This document shows positions 46,589 to 56,596 of a stretch of DNA of 64,000 bases, piece by piece. The notes below the pieces were generated by a model. That model saw nothing but the letters and a program-made list of their open reading frames with translations. It was not told the origin of the DNA and made no database searches. The DNA is from Gaiellasilicea sp963731615 (GTDB lineage: Bacteria; Actinomycetota; Thermoleophilia; Gaiellales; Gaiellaceae): contig CAVSWD010000001.1 of assembly GCA_963731615.1 (NCBI GenBank), positions 1 to 64,000 on the forward strand, written 5' to 3'. The position numbers were made by a program, and so were the translations under genes. Within the stretch, counting starts at the first letter, position 1; the number at the start of each line of letters is the position of its first letter.

Positions 46589-47526
46589 GCACTCGTATGC
46601 TGCCCGACCGGAGCGGACGGCACGCCGGCCACCTCTCCGAAAGCCTGTGCCGCTTCGGCGAGAGTCGCGACCGGCCCGACGCAGACGTCCTCACCGTCGA
46701 AGAGCTCGAGCCACTCGGCGAGTGGGCGGCCGGCGAAGACGGCACCGAGCTGCGCAGCCAGCTCCTCCTGCGAGTCCGCGACGAGCTGACGCTCGCCGAG
46801 CTCGGGCCGTCCGATCAGCTCGCAGAGACGGCTGAAGAACTTCGGCTCGAGCGCGCCGACGGTGAGGTGCCGCCCGTCGGCGGTCTCGTAGATCCGGTAG
46901 CAGGCGAGCCCGCCGGTGAGGAAGCGCGGCAGCGGGTCGCCGCCGAGCCGGTGCGCGACGAGCTTGTGAGCGCCATGCGTCATCGAGACCGTCAGGCGGG
47001 CGCCGCGGCCGGTGCGCTCCCGCTCGAGCAGCGCCGCCAGGATCTCCGTCACCGCGCCGAGCGCGCCGGCGGCGAGGTCGGCGGGCTGGAGCGGGGGCAG
47101 GCCGGGCGCGGTGTCCTCGAGCACGCCCGCCCAGCCGAGATAGTTGAGGTCGTGCCCGGCCCGCGCGGCGTGCGGCCCCTCCGTGCCGAAGCCGGTGATC
47201 GAGCAGTAGACGGCAGTCGGCGGCGCATCGTCAGGGCCGACGCCGAGCCGCGCCGCCACGCCGGGCCTGAACCCCTCGAGCACGATGTCCGCGCGCGCGA
47301 GCAGCGCCTGGGCGAGCTCCGGCTCGGCCTTCAGGTCACATGCGACCGACTCCTTGCCGGCGTTGAGCGCCTCGTCCCACGCCGGCGCGACGTGACGCAT
47401 CGGATCGCCCTCGGGCGGCTCGACCCGCACCACCCGCGCCCCCAGGCGTTGCAGCTCGCGCGACGCGAACGCGCCCGGGAGGTACCGGGTCAGGTCGACG
47501 ACGAGCCGTCCGGCCAGTGGCTGCAC
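46561..47526 (-). CDS. CaiB/BaiF-type CoA transferase or alpha-methylacyl-CoA racemase
   Basis: A class III CoA-transferase family protein of about 321 residues. LAGRLVVDLTRYLPGAFASR and LGARVVRVEPPEGDPMRHVA open it. EGFRPGVAARLGVG and AVYCSITGFGTEGPHAARAG with HDLNYLGWAGVL include the region of the catalytic Asp. The short length favours an alpha-methylacyl-CoA racemase, which prepares branched acyl-CoA for beta-oxidation. GTG at 47526 is used; ATG at 47571 in the same frame would overlap the divergent regulator. It shares the intergenic operator with the TetR gene. Confidence 0.85.
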   Translation of the reverse strand: MQPLAGRLVVDLTRYLPGAFASRELQRLGARVVRVEPPEGDPMRHVAPAWDEALNAGKESVACDLKAEPELAQALLARADIVLEGFRPGVAARLGVGPDDAPPTAVYCSITGFGTEGPHAARAGHDLNYLGWAGVLEDTAPGLPPLQPADLAAGALGAVTEILAALLERERTGRGARLTVSMTHGAHKLVAHRLGGDPLPRFLTGGLACYRIYETADGRHLTVGALEPKFFSRLCELIGRPELGERQLVADSQEELAAQLGAVFAGRPLAEWLELFDGEDVCVGPVATLAEAAQAFGEVAGVPSAPVGQHTSAWRAELDSS

Positions 47527-47543
47527 CGCCGCTGAACGTACTA

Positions 47544-47575
47544 CAGTCAAGGGCGTTGACTGAACGTTCAACCAA
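47544..47575. promoter_or_regulatory. Operator-like palindromes between CoA transferase and TetR genes
   Basis: Two overlapping inverted repeats. CAGTCAA-gggcg-TTGACTG (47544-47562) has perfect 7-base arms. TTGACTGAAC-GTTCAACCAA (47556-47575) has a perfect central TGAACGTTCA. Half-site TTGACT/AGTCAA recurs upstream of the acyl-CoA dehydrogenase at 54193-54208. The position across divergent starts is typical of TetR autoregulation; binding is inferred. Confidence 0.55.
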
Positions 47576-48173
47576 CGGGACGGACAAGCGCCGCCTCATC
47601 CTCGACGCGGCCGTCCGCGTGTTCGCGAGGAAGGGCTACCACACCTGCCGGGTCGGCGACATCGCCGAGGAGGCGGGGATCGCGCACGGGCTGCTCTACC
47701 ACTACTTCGCGTCGAAGGAAGAGGTGCTCGAGACCGTCTTCCGGGAGAACTGGAGCCAGCTGCTCGAGGCGTTCGCACGGATCGAGTCGTCGGACGAGCC
47801 GCCGCTCGCGCAGCTGAGCGCGATCGCGAAGGTGCTGCTTCGCTCCTGGCGCGACCAGCCGGACCTCGTGCGGGTGATGGTGCGAGAGGTGGCGCGCAGC
47901 CCGCACCTCCAGGCCCAGGTCGACGAGATCGGCGCCGGCTTCCTCGTGATCCAGCGGGTGATCGAGCGCGGCCAGGCGGATGGGTCGTTCCGCCCCGAGC
48001 TGGACGCCCGCCTCGCGAGCTGGATCTTCTACGGCGGGCTCGAGGAGCTGCTGACCGGCTGGGTGCTCGGGCAGCTTCCGGACGGCGACGAGGAGGTGGC
48101 CCGTGCCGAGCGGACCGTGGTCGAGCTCGTCTGCGGCGGGCTCACTCGGGACGGCGCAGCAGCTCCCGTCTGA
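47556..48173 (+). CDS. TetR-family regulator, probably of acyl-CoA metabolism
   Basis: A 205-residue TetR protein. The N-terminal HTH is RRLILDAAVRVFARKGYHTC followed by VGDIAEEAGIAHGLLYHYFA. The ligand-binding domain resembles the FadR/TetR_C group (LLRSWRDQPDLVRVMVREVA, then WIFYGGLEELLTGWVLGQLP). TTG at 47556 is the only start that leaves the N-terminal arm (LTERSTNGTDKR). It lies inside the palindrome, so transcription may be leaderless. It is divergent from the CoA transferase gene and overlaps the transporter gene start. Confidence 0.88.
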   Translation: MTERSTNGTDKRRLILDAAVRVFARKGYHTCRVGDIAEEAGIAHGLLYHYFASKEEVLETVFRENWSQLLEAFARIESSDEPPLAQLSAIAKVLLRSWRDQPDLVRVMVREVARSPHLQAQVDEIGAGFLVIQRVIERGQADGSFRPELDARLASWIFYGGLEELLTGWVLGQLPDGDEEVARAERTVVELVCGGLTRDGAAAPV

Positions 48174-49424
48174 GCCCAAGTACACCCGTGTCGTCTGGGT
48201 GCTGGGGCTGGGCGCGTTCGGGCTCGCCTTCTCGCTGACGACGACGGCGGCGTATCTGCCGCCGCTGCTCGGGAAGTTCACGAGCTCGACGACGCTGATC
48301 GCGCTCGTGCTGGCCGCGGAGGGGCTGTTCGCGATCACGCTGCCGCTCGTGATCGGGCCGTGGAGCGACTCCTTTCACACTCCGCTCGGCCGGCGGCGGC
48401 CCTTCATGCTCGTCGCGCTCGGCCCGATCTGCTTCTGCCTCGCGCTGATGGCGTTCATGCCCAGCCTCTGGACGACGGCGCTGCTCGTCTTCGCCTTCTT
48501 CTTCGCCTACTACGTCTACGAGCCGCCGTACCGCGGTCTCTACCCCGACCTGCTGCCGGAGCGGCTCTACGGCCGGGCGCAGAGCGCTCAGCACCTGATG
48601 CGCGGTCTCGCTCTCGGCATCGGCGCTGATCGGCGGCAGCGCCCTCTTCCTCGTCTGGCCGGCCTTTCCGTTCCTCGTTGCGGCGGTCGTCGTCACGGCG
48701 GCCTGCGTCTCGCCGGTGCTCTTCCTGCGCGAGGACGGCGGCCACGGTCGCGTCTTCGAAGGCGTCCGGGCCTATCTCAACCACAGCTGGCAACGTGTTC
48801 CGGCGCGACCCCGAGGTGCGTCGCTTCCTGATCGCGAACACGGCCTGGGAGGCAGCGTTCGCAGGCGCCCGCACGTTCGTCGTCCTCTACCTGACGGTCG
48901 GGCTCGGTCAGCCGCTCGGGACGACGACGGCGGTGCTGGCCGCCGTCGCGGCCGGCTACATCGTCGCGGCGGCGGGATCCGGCTTCCTGGGTGACCGCTT
49001 CGGCCTCAGCCGGGTCATCTTCGTGGCGTCGATCGTGTACGGACTCGGGCTCCTGCTCGGCGGCTTTCCCACGGAGTGGCACCGGTGGTATCTGCCCGTC
49101 GTCTTCGTCGTCGCGATTGCCGGCGGCATGGTGATGACCCTGGCATGGGGTCTCCTCTTCAAGTTGATGCCCCCCGCGGATCGCGGTGCGATCTCCGGCC
49201 TCGCGACGACGACGAAGGGGATCGGCCTCCTGATCGGGCCGCTGCTCGCGGGAGCGGCGATCGACCTCCTCTCGCGGTCGCTCGGCCAGACGAACGGCTA
49301 CCAGGCGCTCTGGCCGATCCTTGGCGTGCCGGTGCTGCTCGTGCTCCCGCTGGTGGCGCGGCTCTCAGCGGCAGAGCGGCACGCCGGTGCGGGACAGCCC
49401 GAAGGCCCAGAGCCGATCGTCTAG
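48103..49424 (+). CDS. Major facilitator superfamily transporter (two frame breaks)
   Basis: A 12-helix permease, about 439 residues. Segments include VVWVLGLGAFGLAFSLTTTA, TLIALVLAAEGLFAITLPLV, SFHTPLGRRRPFMLVALGPI (the loop 2-3 motif of sugar/glycoside MFS), FFAYYVYEPPYRGLYPDLLP, YLTVGLGQPLGTTTAVLAAV and LGVPVLLVLPLVARLS. Indels near 48625 and near 48791 divide it. The motif set resembles SLC45/GPH-like carriers, but the substrate is open. The only upstream start is GTG inside the TetR gene, a 71-base overlap, so the start is tentative. Confidence 0.83.
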
Positions 49425-49853
49425 GACGTAGAAGGCCGTGGTCGCGTTCCGGCCCGGCAGCACGAGCGCCGAGTAGTGGCCGCACTCGCGGCGGATCAGC
49501 GAGCCGTACAGGGCGGTGACGCGGGCCGCGGAGTCGCCGAGCACGAGTCCTCGCGTCGTCCGCCAGCCGGTCGGCTGGTAGAGCGTGAAGACGGCCGCGA
49601 CACGGCCGGCGCGGAACTCGACGCCCGCTGCGCGTGGCAGGAAGGCGAAGTAGTTGAAGTACCAGGTCAGATGCTCGCAGCCGCGGCAGGTGCCGTAGGC
49701 GCGTCCCCAGCGGCGCTCGACCTCGGCCTTCGTCGCGCCGAGCGCGATCCCGCCGAGGCTCTTGCCGGGCACGAGCACGCCCGTTCCGGGCGGGGCGGCA
49801 GCGGCAGGTACCGCCAGGGCGAGCGCGGCTGCGATCACGAGAGCGAGGCGCAC
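49365..49853 (-). CDS. Secreted protein of unknown function
   Basis: A 162-residue protein with a clear signal peptide (LALVIAAALALAVPAAAA) and a mature part beginning PGKSLGGIALGATKAEVERR. That segment is common in small secreted proteins and is followed by a CRGC pair (YGTCRGCEHLTWYFNYFAFL). Near the end another Cys pair is possible (RRECGH, VPLCR). No enzyme motif is recognised. GTG at 49853 is used. Its 3' end overlaps the convergent transporter gene by 60 bases. Confidence 0.68.
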   Translation of the reverse strand: MRLALVIAAALALAVPAAAAPPGTGVLVPGKSLGGIALGATKAEVERRWGRAYGTCRGCEHLTWYFNYFAFLPRAAGVEFRAGRVAAVFTLYQPTGWRTTRGLVLGDSAARVTALYGSLIRRECGHYSALVLPGRNATTAFYVLDDRLWAFGLSRTGVPLCR

Positions 49854-49872
49854 TCTGGGAGAATACGGCGCC

Positions 49873-50343
49873 GTGAAACGGTTCAACCTCTTTGACGGAG
49901 AGCTCGACGACGAGTGCACGCAGCCGGCCGGCTTCACCTGGCGCGCAGCGCGGCTCGGCCCGAGGCTCGGCGCGGAAAGGATCAGCGCGAGCGTCTACGA
50001 GCTCCAGCCCGGCGAGCGGTCGTTCCCCTACCACTACGAGTACGGCGCCGAGGAATGGCTCCTCGTCGTCGCCGGCCGGCCGACGCTGCGCGCGCCGGAC
50101 GGCGAGCACGAGCTGCGACCAGGAGATGTCGTCTGCTTTCCCGAAGGGCCCGAAGGCGCGCACCAGATCCGCAACGGCACCGACGAGCCGATCCGCGTTC
50201 TGATCGCGTCCACGACCGGCACCCCCGACGCCGCCGTTTACCCGGACAGCGGCAAGGTCGGGCTCTGGACCGGGAACGACGCCGATCCACCGCGCCTCTT
50301 CAAGATCGACTCGGCCGTCGACTATTGGGACGGCGAGAGCTAA
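49873..50343 (+). CDS. Cupin-domain protein, intact paralogue of 40416-40880
   Basis: A 156-residue single cupin. MKRFNLFDGELDDECTQPAG starts like its paralogue. FPYHYEYGAEEWLLVVAGRP holds the first metal-binding set (His, His or Tyr, Glu) and GDVVCFPEGPEGAHQIRNGT the second His. It ends SAVDYWDGES. The longer VYPDSGKVGLWTGNDADPPR segment is present in both copies in varied form. GTG at 49873 is the start. The stop overlaps the convergent dehydrogenase end by four bases. Confidence 0.85.
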   Translation: MKRFNLFDGELDDECTQPAGFTWRAARLGPRLGAERISASVYELQPGERSFPYHYEYGAEEWLLVVAGRPTLRAPDGEHELRPGDVVCFPEGPEGAHQIRNGTDEPIRVLIASTTGTPDAAVYPDSGKVGLWTGNDADPPRLFKIDSAVDYWDGES

Positions 50344-51527
50344 CGAAAAGCGTTCTCGCCGGTCAGCGCGTTGCCGACGACGAGCGTGTGCACCTCGTGG
50401 GTGCCCTCGTAGGTGAGGACGGACTCGAGGTTGTTCACGTGCCGGATCACCGGGTACTCGAGCGTGACGCCGTTCGCGCCCAGGATCGTCCGAGCCGAGC
50501 GGGCAACCTCGATCGCGCCCCGCACGTTGCCCATCTTCCCGAGGCTGACGTGCTCCTGGCGCAGGGTGCCGGCGTCCTTCATCCGGCCGATGTGGAGCGC
50601 TGTCAGCAGGCCGCGGTTGAGCTCGAGCGCCATCTCGGCGAGCTTCTGCTGCGTCAGCTGGTAGGCCGCGACGGGCTTGTCGAAGACGATCCGCTCCTTC
50701 GCGTACTCGAGCGCCGACTCGAAGCATGCCCGGCCGGCACCGACGGCGCCCCAGACGATCCCGTAGCGCGCCTCGTTCAGGCAGGAGAGCGGGCCGCGCA
50801 GGCTGTCGATCTCGGGGAACATGCTTTCTGCGGGAACTCGGACGTCGGCGAGCACGAGCTCGGAAGTGACGGAGGCGCGCAGCGAGAGCTTCTTGTGGAT
50901 CTCCGGCGCGCTGAAGCCGGGGGTGCCCTTCTCGACGAGGAAGCCGCGGATCGAGCCGTCGTCCGTGCGCGCCCAGACGGTTGCGACGTCGGCGATCGTG
51001 CCGTTCGTGATCCACATCTTGGCGCCGTTCAGGATCCAGTCGGAGCCGTCGCGCCGGGCGGTCGTCCGCATCGCGCCGGGGTCGGAGCCGGCGTCCGGCT
51101 CGGTCAGGCCGAAGCAGCCGATCGCCTCGCCCGTGTGCATCGGCGGCAGCCAGCGCTGCTTCTGCTCCTCCGAGCCCCACTTCCAAATCGAGAACATCGC
51201 GAGCGAGCCCTGGACGGAGACGGCGCTGCGCACACCGGAGTCGCCGGCCTCGAGCTCGAGGCACGTCAGCCCGTAGGCGACGGCGCTCGCCCCGGGCAGG
51301 CCGTAGCCGTCGAGGTGCATGCCGAAGAGACCCAGCTTGCCGAGCTCGGCGATCAGCTCGCGCGGGAGGATCCCCTGCTCGAACCAGTCGCCGACGTCGG
51401 GCAGGACCTGGTCGCGCACGAAGGTGCGGACCGTGTCGCGGATCGCCTTCTCCTCGTCGCCGAGGAGGGAGTCGATCGCGAGGAAGTCGAGCGGGTCGAG
51501 CGCGGTTGCCTTCTCGGTCACGGCCAT
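50340..51527 (-). CDS. gcdH: Glutaryl-CoA dehydrogenase-type acyl-CoA dehydrogenase
   Basis: A 395-residue FAD enzyme. CFGLTEPDAGSDPGAMRTTA and GAKMWITNGTIADVATVWAR are the FAD- and substrate-binding regions, and the catalytic Glu lies in LTYEGTHEVHTLVVGNALTG, the GcdH form of this motif. GcdH converts glutaryl-CoA to crotonyl-CoA in lysine, tryptophan and aromatic breakdown. ATG at 51527 fits the family N-terminus. A palindromic element starts 22 bases upstream of this start. No etfAB is in the window. Confidence 0.88.
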   Translation of the reverse strand: MAVTEKATALDPLDFLAIDSLLGDEEKAIRDTVRTFVRDQVLPDVGDWFEQGILPRELIAELGKLGLFGMHLDGYGLPGASAVAYGLTCLELEAGDSGVRSAVSVQGSLAMFSIWKWGSEEQKQRWLPPMHTGEAIGCFGLTEPDAGSDPGAMRTTARRDGSDWILNGAKMWITNGTIADVATVWARTDDGSIRGFLVEKGTPGFSAPEIHKKLSLRASVTSELVLADVRVPAESMFPEIDSLRGPLSCLNEARYGIVWGAVGAGRACFESALEYAKERIVFDKPVAAYQLTQQKLAEMALELNRGLLTALHIGRMKDAGTLRQEHVSLGKMGNVRGAIEVARSARTILGANGVTLEYPVIRHVNNLESVLTYEGTHEVHTLVVGNALTGENAFR

Positions 51528-51548
51528 GGGCGCAAGGGTACCGTGGCA

Positions 51549-51710
51549 GATGGTTGATCGGCAGGTACCGCACGCGCGATGACGATCCAGACACAGCGCC
51601 GGACACCACCCTCGTCCTTGCCAAGGCAGCCAGCCTTGGCTGCGGCCGAGTGCGGCCTCCGGCTTGGTCTGGATCGCCCTCGCGAGCACGCCAACTACCG
51701 ATCAACCATC
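51549..51710. repeat. Palindromic repeat element, copy 1 (162 bp)
   Basis: Ends are perfect 13-bp inverted repeats (gatggttgatcgg / ccgatcaaccatc). Inner complementary blocks are gatccagac with gtctggatc, and an apical hairpin gccaaggc-agcca-gccttggc, so the whole element can fold on itself. A second copy in opposite orientation is at 53980-54142; the two share a 26-base exact block (51666-51691 and 53999-54024). It has no coding capacity of its own and resembles a MITE or REP-type element. Confidence 0.75.
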
Positions 51711-51712
51711 TA

Positions 51713-52588
51713 GTGCTCGCGGCGATCGCTCAGGCCCTGACGCTGCTCGTCTCGGGGTCGCTCGACGCCGAGGTGGCTGCGATGACGCCGCGCGAGAAGG
51801 CAGCGGCCATCGTCGTCGCCGGGATGCCGGCCGGCGACGGCTTCGGCGGCGTGCTCGTCCGCCAGTGGAACACCGACGCGCCGCGGCCCCGCGGCGCACT
51901 CGTCTTCGCCGACCAGGAGGGCGGGACGGTGAAGACCTTCCGCGCGCTCGCGCCCTGGCGCGCAGCGTCCCAGTACCGGAGCTCGGCCGAGGCGTTCCGC
52001 TCCGGGCGCGAGACGGCGACCGGGCTCAGGCGCGCCGGTGTGCACGCGGCCTTCGCGCCGGTCCTCGACCTCGCCGACGGGCCGCTCGGCTCGCGGCAGT
52101 TCGGGCGGCCGGAGTACGGCGTCGCGTTCGCGCGCGGGCTCGGCAGTGCCGCGTGCGTCAAGCACTTCCCAGGGCTCGGCTCGACGCCGGTCTCGACCGA
52201 TGAGGCCCGCGTCTACGGCGTCCTCCGCAGCCAGGATCTGGCGCCCTTCCGAGCTGCGGTCCGCGCCGGCGTCCCGTGCGTGATGGTCGGGCACGCGATC
52301 TACCCACGGCTCGGTCCTCGCCGCGCGTCGTTCGAGCCGAAGACGTACCGGCTTCTGCGCCGCCTCGGCTTCCGCGGCGTCGCGATCACCGACTCGCTCG
52401 GCGTGCTCGGCAGCCCCTACGCGCCGTTCTGGGCGCGGTTGGCGATTCGGGCCGGTGCTGACCTGGTGCTGACGACGAGTGCGCGCGATGCGAGCCGGAT
52501 CGTCGACGCGCTCGTGCCGCTCGCGCAGGCGGGTGAGCTCGACGCGAAGCTCGTCAGGGTGCTGCGCTACCGGCGCTCGTTACGGTGA
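51713..52588 (+). CDS. Glycoside hydrolase family 3, NagZ-like beta-N-acetylhexosaminidase
   Basis: A 291-residue GH3 catalytic domain. VFADQEGGTVKTF, the substrate-binding CVKHFPGLGSTPVSTDEA (KHFPG motif with the acid/base His region) and the nucleophile Asp in VAITDSLGVLG are present. NagZ removes N-acetylglucosamine from peptidoglycan fragments. The N-terminus (LAAIAQALTLLVSGSLDA) may serve as a signal. GTG at 51713 lies two bases after the palindromic element. The 3' end overlaps the convergent amidase gene by 35 bases. Confidence 0.87.
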   Translation: MLAAIAQALTLLVSGSLDAEVAAMTPREKAAAIVVAGMPAGDGFGGVLVRQWNTDAPRPRGALVFADQEGGTVKTFRALAPWRAASQYRSSAEAFRSGRETATGLRRAGVHAAFAPVLDLADGPLGSRQFGRPEYGVAFARGLGSAACVKHFPGLGSTPVSTDEARVYGVLRSQDLAPFRAAVRAGVPCVMVGHAIYPRLGPRRASFEPKTYRLLRRLGFRGVAITDSLGVLGSPYAPFWARLAIRAGADLVLTTSARDASRIVDALVPLAQAGELDAKLVRVLRYRRSLR

Positions 52589-53976
52589 CGGTCGCCTCGG
52601 CCGTCCTCGTGCCGAACGCGCGCGCGGTCAGGCGGTGCACGCCGGCCGGCTCGGCATCCGCGTTCCAGCCGAAGGTGTAGGGCGCCGCCACGTCCGTCCC
52701 GCGCAGCACGCCGTCGACGAGGAACTCGACGCGCTCCGCGCGGCCACGGACGTCGACGCGCCAGAGCACGAGCCCGCGCACCTCCTGCGCCTCCTGAACC
52801 GACTGGCCGACGATTGCGAGCGGCACCGGCTTCGGCGCGGGTCTCGCAGCCGGCTTCGGCTTGGGCCGGTAGACGACCACGGGAATGCGGCGGACGGCGG
52901 TTCGCCCGTCGACGGACGTCGCCACGACTTGAAGGACGTGGCGACCAGGCTTCGCGCGGGTCGTGCCCCACGCGAAGAGGAAGGGCGGGCGACGGTCGAC
53001 AACTCGAGTCCTGCCGTCGACTCTGAACACCATCTTCGCCGCCTTCGCGCCCCAGGGGCGCACGCGGAGCCGGATCTTCGTCGGCGCCCGCATCCATGGC
53101 CGTGCACCGGCACTCGTCAGCGCGAACGACTTGTTGTCGACGACCACCCGCGCGCCCTCGACGTCGTAGCGGCCCGGGCCGGCGATGCCGTGCACCTGCA
53201 GCTTGTAGCCGCGGTTCGCCAGCTTCGCCGTGTTGAGCGGATACGCGAACGGCCGCCGGCTGTCGACGTGGACGACGCGACCGTCGACGATGAACTCGAC
53301 CCGCTTGATGTCCGGCGAGGCCTTCGCGCGCCAGGAGACGATCCCCCGCAGCGGTCCCTCCGGCACGAGCGGCTTCACGCTCAGCCGGATGACGCCTGCG
53401 TAGCGCCGGACGAGGCCCAGGTAGTGCTGCCAGTTCCAGTTCGGGCCCGGGATCGGTGTGGTGGCTCGCGCCGCCACGTCCGCCGCGGCCGTCCGGCACC
53501 TCGTGATGGCCGATCACGTGCGCACGGTCGATCGGCATCAGCGAACGCCGCGCGATCCACGCGGTCAGGCGCGCCGACCTCTGGTACTGCGCGCTCGTGA
53601 AACCCAGGGGGCTGTAGGTGAAGCCCTCGTGCTCGATGCCGACCGACTGCTCATTCGTGTCCCAGTGGCCGGCGTGCCACGCGATGTCGGACAGGTGGAC
53701 GAGCTGGACGATCCGGCCCTTGCGCGAGACGACGTAGTGAGAGGAGGCGTGCGCGCGCGGGTTGCGGAGCCAGCTCACAGACCCCCAGAAGCTTCCTTCG
53801 GTGACGTGCAGGACGACTCGCTCGAGCGACTGCACCTGCCGGTGGGCTGGGGTGAAGTTTCCCGTTCCCTTCAGCCAGACGATCGGCGGGCGGGCGCCGA
53901 CGGCTGCGTCCGCCGTGGGAACGAGGAGGAACGAGGCCGCGATCGCCGCGACGAGGACAGACAGCCGGAGACCCAT
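52554..53976 (-). CDS. N-acetylmuramoyl-L-alanine amidase with Ig-like repeats (one frame break)
   Basis: A secreted amidase_2/PGRP-type enzyme. A signal peptide (LSVLVAAIAASFLLVPTADA) leads into the zinc amidase domain: RVVLHVTEGSFWGSVSWLRN, SSHYVVSRKGRIVQLVHLSD, IAWHAGHWDTNEQSVGIEHE, GHHEVP and SHHTDPGPNWNWQHYL. The last spans an extra G after GGGCCC near 53450, the same context as the rplC indel. Two or three beta-sandwich repeats (VEFIVDGRVVHVDSRRPFAY; MVFRVDGRTRVVDRRPPFLF; VEFLVDGVLRGTDVAAPYTF) follow, probably for wall binding. About 473 residues. The ATG is three bases from the second palindromic element. Confidence 0.87.
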
Positions 53977-53979
53977 CTA

Positions 53980-54142
53980 GATGGTTGATCGGTAATTCGC
54001 GTGCTCGCGAGGGCGATCCAGACCGAGCCGGGGGCCGCACTCGCTCGCGGCCAAGGCTGGTTGCCTTGGCAAGAGCGAGGGTGGCTTCCGGCTCCGTGTC
54101 TGGGTCGTCATCGGGAGTGCGAGGAATTGTCGATCAACCATC
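53980..54142. repeat. Palindromic repeat element, copy 2 (163 bp), inverted relative to copy 1
   Basis: The reverse complement aligns with 51549-51710 over its full length with scattered substitutions and no large gap. Ends are gatggttgatcgg and cgatcaaccatc; the apical gccaaggc/gccttggc hairpin is also kept. Together the two copies bracket the NagZ-like and amidase genes in inverted orientation, each next to a start codon. Confidence 0.75.
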
Positions 54143-54192
54143 TGAGCCGTTCACCGTAACCACGGAAGGTCAGAAATCGGTTAAGCTTCGGC

Positions 54193-54208
54193 TTGACTGA
54201 CTAGTCAA
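54193..54208. promoter_or_regulatory. Operator-like palindrome upstream of acyl-CoA dehydrogenase
   Basis: TTGACT-gact-AGTCAA, a perfect inverted repeat with 6-base arms, 22 bases before the start codon. The same half-site occurs at the TetR gene (47544-47575), suggesting that regulator as the ligand. A gggagagag ribosome binding site lies between it and the ATG. Confidence 0.55.
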
Positions 54209-54230
54209 TCGATACTGCGGGAGAGAGATT

Positions 54231-55405
<1,175 letters not shown>

Positions 55406-55409
<4 letters not shown>

Positions 55410-56578
55410 ATCGTGAGCGCCCGCTGGAAGGGCGGCAGGAAGCCGGGCGAGAAGCGGACGTCGCCGATCCACGCGAGCAGCCGGTCGACCTCGCGTTCGA
55501 TCGCCTCGCGAGCGTCGCGGCCGACATCCTCGAGCAGCTCGTAGACGATCTCGCCGTCGCGGCGCTGGCTCCAGCCGCCGACGACGCGGCCGTCCCACCA
55601 GACGGTCGGGCCGGCGTTGCCGTTCGAGTCGAAGAGGGTCGGGCCGTGGGGGCCGAGGTACCAGTCGCGCTCCTTCCAGCCCATCGTCGTCGGGTCGAGC
55701 GTGGGCAGGAGTGCGGCGGACGGCTCGGGGAGGGGCGTCGGGTCGAGGTCGTCGGCGAGGACGTAGCCGGTGGCGCCGTCCAGCTCGACTTCGGCGTGCG
55801 GGATCGCCGCCAGTGCGGCGCGGGTCTCGCGCGCCGTCCAGCCCGTCCACCAGCGCAGATCCATCTCGGTGGCAGGCCCGAAGCGCGCAAGCCAGAGGCG
55901 GAGGAGCTCGGCCTGCGCGCCCACCGGGTCGACCTCCTCGATCGGCCCGCCCAGCCAGTCCTCGGTGGTGACCCAGCGGAACTGTGGGCTGATCCAGGTG
56001 CCGCGGGGGCGCCCGCGGATCAGCAGCCCGTCCATGGCGAGCTGCGGCAGGACGCGCGCGGCGGCGCTCTGCTCGCCGACCCAGCGCCCGGAGCCGAAAC
56101 GGAGCTTGGTCGCCAGCAGCGGAACGTCGGCCACGACCTCGCGCGTCATCGCCTCGCCGCGCTCCGCGACCGCGGCGAGCGCGGCCCTCTCGGCGCGGGC
56201 GAGCCAGGCGGCCGGGCGGGCCGAGACGCCGCTGTCGCGGACGAAGCCCTCGAGCCGCCTCCGCTCCCGCGCCGCGACCCCGCGGGTCGCTGCGGCGAAG
56301 ACGACCGGGACGAGCTCGCGCGGCATTCCCCAGAGCGTCCGGCGCATGGCGAGCATCCGCACAAGGCCTCGCTCCTCGTAGAGGGCGCGCTCGACGTCTG
56401 CGGTCGCGACCCCTTCGCTGCGCGCCTGGATGGAGAGGAAGACGGTGACCGCGTCGGTTGCGTGCAGGCAGACGAGCGAGCGGGCGACCGTGAGCGGGTC
56501 GGACGCGCGCGTCGCCGGGTCGAGGCGGTGACGCATCACGAGCCGGGCGCGTCGTTGCTCTACTCCGATGCGGTGCAC
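55406..56578 (-). CDS. Winged-helix DNA-binding protein, HTH_42 (AlkZ-like) superfamily, third copy
   Basis: A 390-residue member of the same superfamily as the genes at 38029 and 39161, but with a different motif: ARSLVCLHATDAVTVFLSIQ has HATD where the others have QxD. VRMLAMRRTLWGMPRELVPV, LRWWTGWTARETRAALAAIP and GNAGPTVWWDGRVVGGWSQR are characteristic. GTG at 56578 is chosen near the divergent SDR start; the open frame continues further into the SDR antisense but has no family sequence there. Glycosylase activity is not assured because the motif differs. Confidence 0.82.
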
Positions 56579-56596
56579 GGGACGTAGGATCGCATC

